The notes under the pieces are model-generated. The model saw only the letters and a program-made list of their open reading frames with translations. It was not told where the DNA came from and made no database searches. Shown piece by piece: positions 43,801-52,209 of a stretch of 64,000 bases of DNA. The first letter of the stretch is position 1. Every line of letters begins with the position of its first letter. Position numbers and translations under genes: made by a program. Source of the DNA: an uncultured Bacteroides sp. (lineage in GTDB: Bacteria > Bacteroidota > Bacteroidia > Bacteroidales > Bacteroidaceae); contig NZ_CAUFUE010000028.1 of assembly GCF_959029255.1 (NCBI RefSeq), forward strand, positions 1 to 64,000, written 5' to 3'.

Positions 43801-44931
43801 TATACCGAAGATGTAACTTCCGTTTGTTTCTGTATAGAGGACAATGGAGCGGGAATCGCACCGGGTGATCTTGAAAAGATATTCGACCGCTTTTATCAAG
43901 GTTCTAATTCCGGGAGTAAGGGTGGAACAGGAATCGGACTTGCTTTGTCGCGCCTGATTATTGAACAGCATAAAGGGCGTATTTGGGCAGAATCGGAATA
44001 TGGACAAGGTTCCAAATTCTATTTTTCCCTGTTGAAAGGAAAAGAGCATTATTTGCCGGAAGAGATTGTGGATAAGTCTGTCAATGAATTATCTACAGAT
44101 ACTTATGACGTTGTAAGCAACTTCACCGAACCACGCGCAGTAGAGGTGGAAGAGGTCGGAAATTCCTTAAATAAGGAAACCACCATTTTGATTACGGAGG
44201 ATAATGATTCTTTGAGGCAGTATTTGGCGGAAGTTTTGGGAGTAAAATATCGTATATTGGAAGCCCCCAATGGGAAGGTGGCTTATGAAATTGCCATTAC
44301 GGAACTACCGGATCTTGTTGTTACGGATATTATGATGCCTGAAATGACGGGGCTGGAGTTGTGCAGTAAACTTAAGGAAAACCTGAATACTTCCCACATT
44401 CCTGTTTTGATGCTCACTGCGAGGGATGTCGTATCATATCAGATAGAAGGATATAAAACAGGAGCTGATGCTTATGTTACCAAGCCGTTTAGCGTGGAGT
44501 TACTAAAAACTTTGATAAAGAGGCGTATTGAGTCCAGGCAACAAATGAAAATGCAGTTTCAGAAACAGATAGAATTGAAACCTTCGGAAATCACTGTCAC
44601 TACAGCGGATGAACGCTTATTGAAGAAATGCCTGGAGTCTATTGAAGAACACATCACAGAACCTGAATTCGGAGTGGATGAGTTGTGTGCTGAAATAGGT
44701 ATTAGCCGTCCCCAGCTTTACCGAAAGATTAAATCATTGACCGATATGTCTGCCATTCAGTTTATTCGCAGCATTCGATTAAAACGTGCGGCTCAAATAC
44801 TGTTGCAAGATAACTCTTCTGTCAGTGAAGTAATGTATTCTGTGGGCTTCAATAATCTCTCTTATTTTTGCAAAATATTCAAGGAAGAATTTGGCTGTTT
44901 ACCCAAAAAGTTCAAAGAAAACCACGATTAA
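40825..44931 (+). CDS. hybrid two-component system sensor/regulator (HTCS) of the PUL
   Basis: A 1368-residue one-piece sensor. It has a signal peptide (ending INAQ), two seven-bladed propellers made of regulator-propeller repeats (about residues 30-690, with DGFMWFGT, GVLWVGT, NLLWVGTRGG), a Y_Y_Y domain (about 700-790), one membrane helix (about 805-825), a HisKA H-box ISHEIKTPLS (His near 861), an HATPase domain (DNGAGIAP), a receiver domain with VVTDIMMPE (Asp near 1167), and an AraC-type HTH (about 1265-1365). It would bind an oligosaccharide in the periplasm and activate the downstream genes. Confidence 0.95.
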   Translation: MKAKFGIILWVLLLSQLINAQTFDGKSLLFENLSVNSGLSHSDVNAIVQDRDGFMWFGTYNGLCKYSGKMTVYRSDNSALSNNRILSLYAGNDSLLYIGTEAGGLNIYNLNNNSITAYRNKAGDETSLAGDVVNNIFEDSSHRIWICTDSGLSCINRGKDNRISFTSFYPEDFQGLIICGMETEPGKFIIGATSGILSFDSNIGKFQFLYRDDIDALTRCIIRLSSGDYLVGSSLGLFRLSGDLKNITRISSQNVLSLLPDVRGGVWMGTFNDGLYFFDKDLNASAHYKADNTKPNSIRGDEPRTLFVDKSGVLWVGTIGEGINKTNIYDKPIQLYTASSESESGLNVNRIITFTEDRNNLLWVGTRGGGIEIMNPQTGKFMNLNRRKSVNRQLADISAFYQDKNGAMWVGTWSGLYVIPASQVASILETDKVNFDVIDIEPQGIYSSVYRIVEDADNYLWISTSTGVYCYMPDSVNYYRGKTIRYTSGKDNRLHISDNFVTDILVDSHSTYKTIWIGTRKGLDKLMFTPEGTKIECILPDGDNGFCGEFISTIHLDNKGELWVATLGGGLNKMLSGRFDESVPRFEAYNNKNYPFVNNEFESLQEDSHGNFWIGGYGILRFNPSTGDTHYYTVKDRLQSNSFKIWASCRLRNGKMVFGGVNGFNIFHPDSIKNNQVVPQVVLTDFKIFNHSVAVGDTIGKHVILPQSLVRCKNIELEYDQNNLTFEFAALHYVSPEHNQFRYRLEGADKEWQYTQGKEAYATYTNLRPGEYNLVIYGANSDGVWNETGTSLQIKIHPPFWQTNYAYAFYIFMFILFLYLFQRSVTRKSEQRHRLEIERKLHIEEQKNYDAKLKFFTDISHEIKTPLSLIAAPFEELLSNPMLGNQTKSRLRLMSQNVHRLMKLVEQIMDFRKYDNSVMKMEVAETDFVPFIKEIAALFKLAADQRHITIECDLGEQTLPLYADREKMEKVFINLLSNSLKFTPDGGRIRVSYTEDVTSVCFCIEDNGAGIAPGDLEKIFDRFYQGSNSGSKGGTGIGLALSRLIIEQHKGRIWAESEYGQGSKFYFSLLKGKEHYLPEEIVDKSVNELSTDTYDVVSNFTEPRAVEVEEVGNSLNKETTILITEDNDSLRQYLAEVLGVKYRILEAPNGKVAYEIAITELPDLVVTDIMMPEMTGLELCSKLKENLNTSHIPVLMLTARDVVSYQIEGYKTGADAYVTKPFSVELLKTLIKRRIESRQQMKMQFQKQIELKPSEITVTTADERLLKKCLESIEEHITEPEFGVDELCAEIGISRPQLYRKIKSLTDMSAIQFIRSIRLKRAAQILLQDNSSVSEVMYSVGFNNLSYFCKIFKEEFGCLPKKFKENHD

Positions 44932-44963
44932 TAGTGGTAAAACTGCAAAATTGATACTTTATG

Positions 44964-45003
44964 AACGATTTGTAGTACTTTCTACTATGAATCGTTTTGT
45001 TTT
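44964..45003 (+). terminator. terminator after the hybrid sensor gene
   Basis: Stem AACGATT..TAGTA / TACTA..AATCGTT followed by TTGTTTT. It separates the sensor from the structural genes of the locus. Confidence 0.6.
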
Positions 45004-45079
45004 ATGAGCTTTTCTGACTGATGTCATAGTATCAAGAGTGCTAACTTTGCCTTCGTTGAACCAATTAAATCTATTAGGT

Positions 45080-46315
45080 ATGATTAAATTTACGACACTT
45101 AAAATTGTTTTATTACTCTGCTGTTGCAGTCTGATTCTTTTCTCATGCAACGATGATGAATGGAAAAGTAACATTCATGAATTGAAAGTAAAGCTGGAAG
45201 GTGAATCGGCTATGGTAAACACGCCATTCGAATTTACCGATCTCTCTTTAGGATTGACCTCACGGGTATGGACTTTTGAAGACGGTAATCCCTCTTCATC
45301 CAGTAACCCTGTAGTGAAGGTTGTTTTTACAAAACCAGGTATGAAGAAGTACACATTAACATTGCAATATGATAATGGAACTACTGAATCCAAAGAATTT
45401 TCCATTGAGGTGAAATCTGTATTAAAAGCAGCAATAGAGGTGCCCTCTATTACCCCGATGGGTTGCGTGAAATTGAGCGAACCGGTTAAATTCCTCTCGG
45501 AAGTTGAATCGAATGGCGAAGAAGTGAAATATGAATGGACTTTCCCGGGCGGCTCTCCGGCTACCTCTGCTGAGGCTTCGCCCACAGTGACGTGGAATAA
45601 AAAAGGATATGCTAATGTAGAATTGAAGGTCACGCGTATATCAGACAATGCCCAACTGAACTTAAAGAAGGAAATTCATATCGGAAACTATCCGATGCTG
45701 CGTACTATGACGGAATATGATACCGATAGCTGGGCGGCCGAGGCAGGTAGTAAAATAGGTGCCTGGATTGTTTGGGACGGAAGTGATAATATTTTCGGCC
45801 AGAATGTGGTGGTGCGTTCCAACGGTGGTGCTGACGGTACCGACCATGCGCTCCAGATTAAATATAACGGAAAGAGCGATTGGCAGTTCTTCCCACGCGA
45901 TATGTGGGTATCTAATGCCAAATTGCATAAAGGCCAGAAGTACGAATTTTGTTTCTATGCAAAGAGTGCCAAGCCTGCTAAGATTAACGAACTGATTCTT
46001 ATCAATGCCGCCTACGATTATATGTATGACGGGGTTGCTCAAGCAGCTATTGCTACCGATTGGGCTAAATTCTATCCTGATATCCCGCTTACTTTCCAGT
46101 CATCCGAAACACGTTTTGTTTCTGAAAACGGACTTGACCTTACCGGTGAATGGAAATTATTCCGTTATGAATTCACGGTGGGAGATAAAGATGTTAACGG
46201 TAGTCCGGTTCCTGATATCCTATTGAATACATACCCGTTCTTTATTTTCGGCACGAGCAACGGAGCAGTGGATATATTTATGGATGAAATTGAAATTAAC
46301 CTACTGGAAAACTAA
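45080..46315 (+). CDS. PKD-domain surface lipoprotein, probable glycan-binding protein
   Basis: A 411-residue lipoprotein (signal ending LFSC). Two PKD-type beta domains cover about residues 30-205 (SRVWTFEDGNPSS..., KYEWTFPGGSPATS...). A C-terminal jelly-roll region (about 215-411) resembles a carbohydrate-binding module (WAAEAGSKIGAWIVWDG). In SusC/D loci such proteins help capture the glycan at the cell surface. It precedes susC here rather than following susD, which is less usual. The start at 45080 (MIKFTTLK) gives the signal peptide; an upstream in-frame start at 45038 is weaker. Confidence 0.85.
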   Translation: MIKFTTLKIVLLLCCCSLILFSCNDDEWKSNIHELKVKLEGESAMVNTPFEFTDLSLGLTSRVWTFEDGNPSSSSNPVVKVVFTKPGMKKYTLTLQYDNGTTESKEFSIEVKSVLKAAIEVPSITPMGCVKLSEPVKFLSEVESNGEEVKYEWTFPGGSPATSAEASPTVTWNKKGYANVELKVTRISDNAQLNLKKEIHIGNYPMLRTMTEYDTDSWAAEAGSKIGAWIVWDGSDNIFGQNVVVRSNGGADGTDHALQIKYNGKSDWQFFPRDMWVSNAKLHKGQKYEFCFYAKSAKPAKINELILINAAYDYMYDGVAQAAIATDWAKFYPDIPLTFQSSETRFVSENGLDLTGEWKLFRYEFTVGDKDVNGSPVPDILLNTYPFFIFGTSNGAVDIFMDEIEINLLEN

Positions 46316-46346
46316 CTTACTATTCCGAATATAAAATATTAAAGAT

Positions 46347-49301
46347 ATGAAAAACAGATATTTAGTATTGATGTGTTTTGTCTTGCTCAGTTGGACCGCA
46401 GGCGCACAGATTAAAGTAACGGGAAAGATTAGTGATAACACCGGAGAACTCATTCCGGGAGCCACTATCCAGATTAAAGGAACCGACACGGGATGTATTT
46501 CAGATATAGACGGTAATTATATCATAACAGTACCCAATCAGAACGCTGTATTGTGTTTCTCATTTATCGGTTACAATTCTCAGGAGGTTACGGTAGGCAG
46601 CCGTACACGAATTGATATAAGCCTTGAGCCCACTTCTATCGGTATCGACGAAGTAGTTGTAATCGGCTATGGTTCTACCCGGCGTAAAGACCTGACCGGT
46701 TCGGTGTCGTCCATAAAGAGTGAGTCGATACAAAATAAGCTTGTCACCTCTTTGGATGATGCGTTGGCTGGCGGAGTGGCCGGCCTGATGGTACAGTCCA
46801 GCGGAGGCCAACCGGGTGCCGCCTCTAACATGCTGATTCGTGGCGCCAATTCATTGACCGGCTCTACACAGCCGTTAATCGTCATCGATGGTTTTCCTAT
46901 GTTCGATGCCGGAACTTCTTCCGGTGGAGGTATGTCTGACAAAAGCGGTTCGATGAGTGTATTCTCATTGGTCAATCCTGATGATATCGCCTCAATTGAA
47001 GTGTTGAAAGATGCATCCGCCACTGCTATTTATGGAAATCGTGGTTCTAATGGTGTAATTTTGATTACTACCAAGAAAGGACGCAAACAAGCAGGACATG
47101 TTCAATACAGTACTTATTTCGGTATACAGGAGCTTCCACGAAAATATGATATGATGAACTTTCAGGAGTATGCCCAATACCAGCATATTAAGAATCCCAG
47201 TAATAGCATGTTTACCAATCAGACTACAGGAGAGGCCTATCAATTTGACCCGAACTTACGTTCCATAGACTGGCAAGACGAGATTTACCGTACCGGATTT
47301 GTTCAAAACCATTCATTGTCCGTTTCTAATTCCACAGAGAAAGCCAATTATCTGGCATCTGTTTCATATATGCAGAATCAATCCATCATTAAGAATACAG
47401 ATTGGAAGAAGCTGACAGCGAAGGTTGCCGTTGACTATAATGTTACGGATAAACTGAAAGTGGGCGCTGATATTAATTTCAGCCAAATCAAAGATGAGGG
47501 CATTCCTTCCGGAGGTGGCGACGGTACCGCTTTGGGGGCTATAATCGGTGCTATGCTGGCGCGTCCGTTTGTTCTCGACGAGACTACTCAAAGTTACTTC
47601 CGCCGTGCCGGAGTTGGACAAAATATTTTGGATTCCGATATAGCCAGTTATAAAGATAATCCGCTGAATTTGATTGAAGCGGTACAGATGGATAAGATGA
47701 TTCATAGAACAGTTCTCAATGGGTATGCGCAATATAATATTTTGAATGATTTGGTATTGAAAGTAACGGCAGGTTATGATGTTTATAAACTGAAAGACAG
47801 GCAGTATTATCCAAAATCAACACCAACCGGTAATTTGAACGATGGACTGGGTGTAATAGGAAGTGTTGACAACACAAGCTGGATTAATGAAAACACATTG
47901 ACATGGAGTCCTGTGTTTGGTAATCATCGTCTGAACATCATGGCAGGCGTATCGGAACAAGTGTGGAAAGGAGCAACCGACCGTACAGAGTTCTCTTCAT
48001 TTGATAACGAATCTCTCGGCTACAACAATGCACAGATGGCTAAGAACTTTAAGTCCTATTCCGGTTCCAATGAAACTCATTATGTTTCCTTGATAGGACG
48101 TGCCAATTACTCTTATAAAGGCAAGTATATGGCTACATTCACTGTTCGCCGCGATGCCACTTCGTTGTTTATCAACAATCGTTGGGGTACTTTCTACTCC
48201 GGAGCACTGGCCTATAATCTTATGGAAGAGGAATTTATGAAGAATATCAAACCGATTTCAAACTTGAAGCTGCGTGTCAGCTTAGGAGAAGTAGGTAACT
48301 CGAATGTACCCACTACAGGTGCCTATGCCCAGTTGTACAATACTAATCAAAGTTTTGGCAATCAGCTTTCTACCGGTTTGTCACCCGCCAGCCTTGCCAA
48401 TGAAGATTTGAAGTGGGAACGGACGCAGGAATGGAACTTCGGATTGGAACTCGGACTCTTCAAGGATCGTATCCAATTCTCGGCAGATTATTATATAAAG
48501 AATACGAAAGACCTGTTACTGGAAGCTCCCGTCCTTAATATTTCAGGATTTGAGAAGGCATGGCAAAATATCGGTCATTTGCGTAACCAAGGTATTGAAC
48601 TTTCGCTTAACACAACGCTTATTGACCGTAAGGACTGGTTATGGACCTTCAATGCCAATTTTGCTATGAACCGTTCTAAAATCGTCAAATTGGGACAGAA
48701 TGGTGCTCCCATCTATTTGGCTGTGAATTATTTGTCAACGGGTGGCGGTTCGCAAGCCGTTATTTTGCGCGAAGGCGGTAAAGTGGGCGAAATTTACGGT
48801 TATGTAGTTGAAGGAGTATATGGCACTAATGATTTTAATGCGGATGGTACTCCCAAAAAAGGAGTGGCTGTGGCAGGCGTAGGCGAGAAGCCGGGATATA
48901 TACGTTATAAGGATGTGAAGGCAGACGGTGCCATCACTACAGACGACAGGGACGTTATTGGTAATAGTATGCCGGATTTTTACGGTGCATTCGGAACTTC
49001 CCTTTCCTATAAAGGTTTCCAACTCGACCTTGGTTTCCAATATTCTTGTGGAAATGATATTTATAATGCTAACTATGTACAGACAGCCCGTTTTGACAAG
49101 ACCTCCTATAATCAGATGAAATTCTTTGAAGAGCGCTGGACACCGGAAAATCCATCCAGTACTCAATATGCCGACATGCAATATGGGACAATGTCATCTG
49201 CTTTTGTAGAAGATGCCTCTTTCCTTCGCATCAAAACGGCACGGTTGAGTTATACCTTCCCACAGGCAATGTTGAGAAGACAAAGGTTATCAGTGGCCTG
49301 A
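46347..49301 (+). CDS. SusC/RagA-family TonB-linked outer-membrane protein, 3' frameshift
   Basis: A 984-residue reading frame. It has a signal peptide (ending AGAQ), a carboxypeptidase-regulatory-like domain (about residues 24-98), a TonB-box region IDEVVVIGYGSTRR (about 99-112), the plug with VLKDASATAIYGNRGSNG, and the beta-barrel. The frame breaks at about base 49274: it ends MLRRQRLSVA, while the expected barrel end is read in another frame to 49477. SusC transports oligosaccharides with SusD as lid. If the break is real, the last two or three strands are missing. Confidence 0.9.
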   Translation: MKNRYLVLMCFVLLSWTAGAQIKVTGKISDNTGELIPGATIQIKGTDTGCISDIDGNYIITVPNQNAVLCFSFIGYNSQEVTVGSRTRIDISLEPTSIGIDEVVVIGYGSTRRKDLTGSVSSIKSESIQNKLVTSLDDALAGGVAGLMVQSSGGQPGAASNMLIRGANSLTGSTQPLIVIDGFPMFDAGTSSGGGMSDKSGSMSVFSLVNPDDIASIEVLKDASATAIYGNRGSNGVILITTKKGRKQAGHVQYSTYFGIQELPRKYDMMNFQEYAQYQHIKNPSNSMFTNQTTGEAYQFDPNLRSIDWQDEIYRTGFVQNHSLSVSNSTEKANYLASVSYMQNQSIIKNTDWKKLTAKVAVDYNVTDKLKVGADINFSQIKDEGIPSGGGDGTALGAIIGAMLARPFVLDETTQSYFRRAGVGQNILDSDIASYKDNPLNLIEAVQMDKMIHRTVLNGYAQYNILNDLVLKVTAGYDVYKLKDRQYYPKSTPTGNLNDGLGVIGSVDNTSWINENTLTWSPVFGNHRLNIMAGVSEQVWKGATDRTEFSSFDNESLGYNNAQMAKNFKSYSGSNETHYVSLIGRANYSYKGKYMATFTVRRDATSLFINNRWGTFYSGALAYNLMEEEFMKNIKPISNLKLRVSLGEVGNSNVPTTGAYAQLYNTNQSFGNQLSTGLSPASLANEDLKWERTQEWNFGLELGLFKDRIQFSADYYIKNTKDLLLEAPVLNISGFEKAWQNIGHLRNQGIELSLNTTLIDRKDWLWTFNANFAMNRSKIVKLGQNGAPIYLAVNYLSTGGGSQAVILREGGKVGEIYGYVVEGVYGTNDFNADGTPKKGVAVAGVGEKPGYIRYKDVKADGAITTDDRDVIGNSMPDFYGAFGTSLSYKGFQLDLGFQYSCGNDIYNANYVQTARFDKTSYNQMKFFEERWTPENPSSTQYADMQYGTMSSAFVEDASFLRIKTARLSYTFPQAMLRRQRLSVA

Positions 49302-49477
49302 AGATTTATGTTGCGGGCGACAACCTCTACACATTCACGAACTATTCCGGATATGATCCTGAAATTCATACGGCGCAAAGTTCCGGTAGCATGACCGGGG
49401 CGCTTATGTCGGGATTTGATTATGGAGCATTTCCATTGGCAAGAACTTATTCGTTCGGTCTGAATCTTACATTCTGA
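49274..49477 (+). pseudogene. out-of-frame C-terminal end of SusC
   Basis: In the -1 frame 67 codons read EKTKVISGLKIYVAGDNLYT, then FTNYSGYDPEIHTAQ, and finish FDYGAFPLARTYSFGLNLTF, which is the classic SusC terminus. A single missing G in TTGGAG at 49272-49276 explains the break. It may be a real mutation, a sequencing error, or a slippage site. Confidence 0.9.
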
Positions 49478-49507
49478 TACACTATTAATCTCTAAAACTA
49501 AAAAATC

Positions 49508-51082
49508 ATGAAAAGATTTATTATACAATTGGTTCTCATAATGTTTCTCGGCGGATTTATGAATTCGTGCGACGATTTTCTGGATGTGCCATTGAAAAGC
49601 AGTGTTTCTACCTCTAACTTTTTCAACTCTCAAGAGGATTTTGAAGCAGCTTTGACCGGTGTTTATTACATGACTACTTCCGCTGAATGGGATCCGGGGC
49701 ACCGCTGGGGAAACTATTTTCAGGGATTTCTGTATTTGGGCAGAGTAGGAACAGACGAATGTCTTAAAGAAGGAAATGATACCCAGGGACAGATAAGTAA
49801 TTACACGTTCACACCTACCAATCAGATTGTTTCTCGTACTTGGTTCGTGCAGTATATGGGTATTTCGCGTGCCAATCTGCTTATAGATAAATTATTGGCT
49901 ACCACTGTTGAAATGCCTCAGGCTGACAAAAACCGTATTTTGGGCGAAGCCTATTTTATGCGTGGATTTTTCTATTTTCAACTTGCGCGCTATTTCGGAG
50001 AAGTTCCTCTGGTGCTGCACGAAGCTACTGACCTCGGTCAAGTAAGTACGGAGAAAGCCCCGCTTGCCAAAGTCTATGAGCAAATTGTATCCGATTTTAC
50101 AAATGCGGAATCATTGTTGCCGGTCAATAATACCAATGGACATGCACAAATGTATGCAGCGACTACTTTTCTTGCGAAAACTTATTTGCAAATGGCAGGA
50201 GAACTTTTGAAGGATCCTAATGCCGCGGCTTTGGCGGAAAAAGCGGCTTACAGAGTAATTAAAAGTGGTAAGTTCAGTCTGGTAAAAGATTATTTCAGTT
50301 TGTTTGACGCAAGCAATGAATATAGTTCGGAATATATCTTTGATATTGACTTTTCCGATCAGCCTACCGGCAATTATGGAGGACAGGTAGGCACCACCGA
50401 AGGTGTCGATAATCCTTGGGACCTTTATTGGAGAGAAATATTATGCTGCCAGGAGTTCTATGAAAAATTTAATGAGAAAGACCTTCGCCGGGATGCTATC
50501 GCTACTTTCCGCTGGGAGAATGATGAGAATGGACAACCCGTGAAAGTTGATAACCTGGAGAGCAGTGGAAATACTTATTATGTTTATAAATTCCGCCATC
50601 CTATCAAGGCTGAAGACCGTGGCTCCAATTGGAAAAACTGGTCAAATCCTATTAACTTCCCGGTGACCCGCTACTCTGATGTATTGCTGATGTATGCAGA
50701 AGCTGTAAATCGCGCTCATAATGGTCCTACACCCGAAGCATTGGAATATGTAAATCAAGTGCGCCGCCGTGGTTTTGGGAAAGATATAAACACTCCTGAT
50801 AGCCAAATAGACCTGCCTATGATGGGAGCTGAGGCGTTTAATGATGCCATATTGCAGGAGAGAAGTTTTGAGCTATGCTTTGAAGGCCACAGGTGGGCGG
50901 ACTTGGTACGTTTTGGTAAGTTGGAAACTGCTGTGAAGTCACTTGGCAAATATGACAGGACTAAAGAATTGACGCAGCAAGCCAATAATTTCAAGCCCAA
51001 GCATCTCTATTTACCGATACCTCAGGATGCTATTGATTCTTCTCATGGCAGAATTGCGCAAAATCCTCTGTGGGTTAATTGA
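49508..51082 (+). CDS. SusD/RagB-family outer-membrane lipoprotein
   Basis: A 524-residue lipoprotein (FMNSCDDFLDVPLKSSVST). The SusD TPR-type fold is supported by LGEAYFMRGFFYFQLARYFG, PVTRYSDVLLMYAEAVNRA and the C-terminal ERSFELCFEGHRWADLVRFG. It binds the glycan over its SusC partner. The gap to susC is about 30 bases from the repaired stop. Confidence 0.95.
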   Translation: MKRFIIQLVLIMFLGGFMNSCDDFLDVPLKSSVSTSNFFNSQEDFEAALTGVYYMTTSAEWDPGHRWGNYFQGFLYLGRVGTDECLKEGNDTQGQISNYTFTPTNQIVSRTWFVQYMGISRANLLIDKLLATTVEMPQADKNRILGEAYFMRGFFYFQLARYFGEVPLVLHEATDLGQVSTEKAPLAKVYEQIVSDFTNAESLLPVNNTNGHAQMYAATTFLAKTYLQMAGELLKDPNAAALAEKAAYRVIKSGKFSLVKDYFSLFDASNEYSSEYIFDIDFSDQPTGNYGGQVGTTEGVDNPWDLYWREILCCQEFYEKFNEKDLRRDAIATFRWENDENGQPVKVDNLESSGNTYYVYKFRHPIKAEDRGSNWKNWSNPINFPVTRYSDVLLMYAEAVNRAHNGPTPEALEYVNQVRRRGFGKDINTPDSQIDLPMMGAEAFNDAILQERSFELCFEGHRWADLVRFGKLETAVKSLGKYDRTKELTQQANNFKPKHLYLPIPQDAIDSSHGRIAQNPLWVN

Positions 51083-51105
51083 TTATTAATAATAAAAGAA
51101 CTGTT

Positions 51106-52209
51106 ATGAAATATTTGACAATACTATTGGGACTGCTGGTTATGACGGCTTGCAGTAAAGAATTGAATCTGGCATCTAAATATGCACAACCGAATAATGC
51201 GGAAGATGCCCCGGAAGAACAACCTGAAGAAGTAAAAGAATGGAATCAATATCAATTGAGCGAAGCTTACTCTATCAACCAGCAAGGGATAGACTTGGAG
51301 GGGTATTGGCCGGATGGAAAACTTTGTGTTCTTCCCGCTTCCAATGGTGGTGGATATATCTGCTTCTGGGCTGAGAAATATTCGTATAGGACGGAAGCTT
51401 CAAGCACTCGCCTGGAGGACCATGTTTCTCAGGTTACGGTAGAAAACCGGGTATTCGGGCAAGGTATTACCGATATTGATGGCTTTTCGGATGGAGGAAG
51501 TTGGTTTATAGGAATTCATAGACTGGCAGGAAACAAACTGGTTGGCTTTTTTCATGCTGAAAGTCATTGGAAGACGGGCAGTGGTGCTTACAAAAGTTTA
51601 GGCGTGGCTTATTCGGAAGATGAAGGCAGAACTTGGACTAAGGGAGATAAATTCCTGAGTACTAATGTGCCTAAACCGGAAAAGGCTGCCTGGTGTGGAT
51701 TGGGTGATGGCTGTGTGGTTTATAATCCGGTGAGGAAGCAATATATCTGTTATTATTCTGCAAACGATGGAGTTGATTACAGAATTTGTATGGCGGTTTC
51801 GAGTGATTCCCAAGGAGCGGCTCATACCTGGCAGAAATGGGACGGGAAAGAATTTACCGTAGAAGGTTGCAATGCGGATACCCAATTAGGAGGTAAAGAT
51901 GTCTCGATTGAAGCTTTGTCCAAAGTAGCCGGAGCAAATCCCTCTGTTCTCTGGAACAGTTATCTCGAACGTTGGGTTATGGTTTATTCCAGTTGGTCGG
52001 GCTCTATTTATATGAGTTCGAGCAAAGATGGAATTGCTTGGGAAACGCCTATAAAGGTTTTTGAAAACTCCGGGAAAGTCACCTATCCCAATCTGATTGG
52101 TATTTCGGGGGATAGCGAAGCAGACAAGACTTTACGCCTTTATTATGGTGATGCCCAGAAAGATAATGGCATACGTAATTTAGTTTATCGGACAATAGAG
52201 TATAAATGA
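51106..52209 (+). CDS. Asp-box beta-propeller lipoprotein, candidate glycosidase
   Basis: A 367-residue lipoprotein (signal ending MTAC). The rest suggests a five- or six-bladed beta-propeller: an Asp-box SEDEGRTW near residue 169 and a weaker SKDGIAWE near 306. It could belong to the sialidase-like (BNR) or GH43/DUF4185-like propeller groups. Sequence alone does not decide, and I see no definite catalytic Arg triad. It starts just after susD, and its stop overlaps the GH110 gene by four bases (ATGA). Confidence 0.7.
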   Translation: MKYLTILLGLLVMTACSKELNLASKYAQPNNAEDAPEEQPEEVKEWNQYQLSEAYSINQQGIDLEGYWPDGKLCVLPASNGGGYICFWAEKYSYRTEASSTRLEDHVSQVTVENRVFGQGITDIDGFSDGGSWFIGIHRLAGNKLVGFFHAESHWKTGSGAYKSLGVAYSEDEGRTWTKGDKFLSTNVPKPEKAAWCGLGDGCVVYNPVRKQYICYYSANDGVDYRICMAVSSDSQGAAHTWQKWDGKEFTVEGCNADTQLGGKDVSIEALSKVAGANPSVLWNSYLERWVMVYSSWSGSIYMSSSKDGIAWETPIKVFENSGKVTYPNLIGISGDSEADKTLRLYYGDAQKDNGIRNLVYRTIEYK

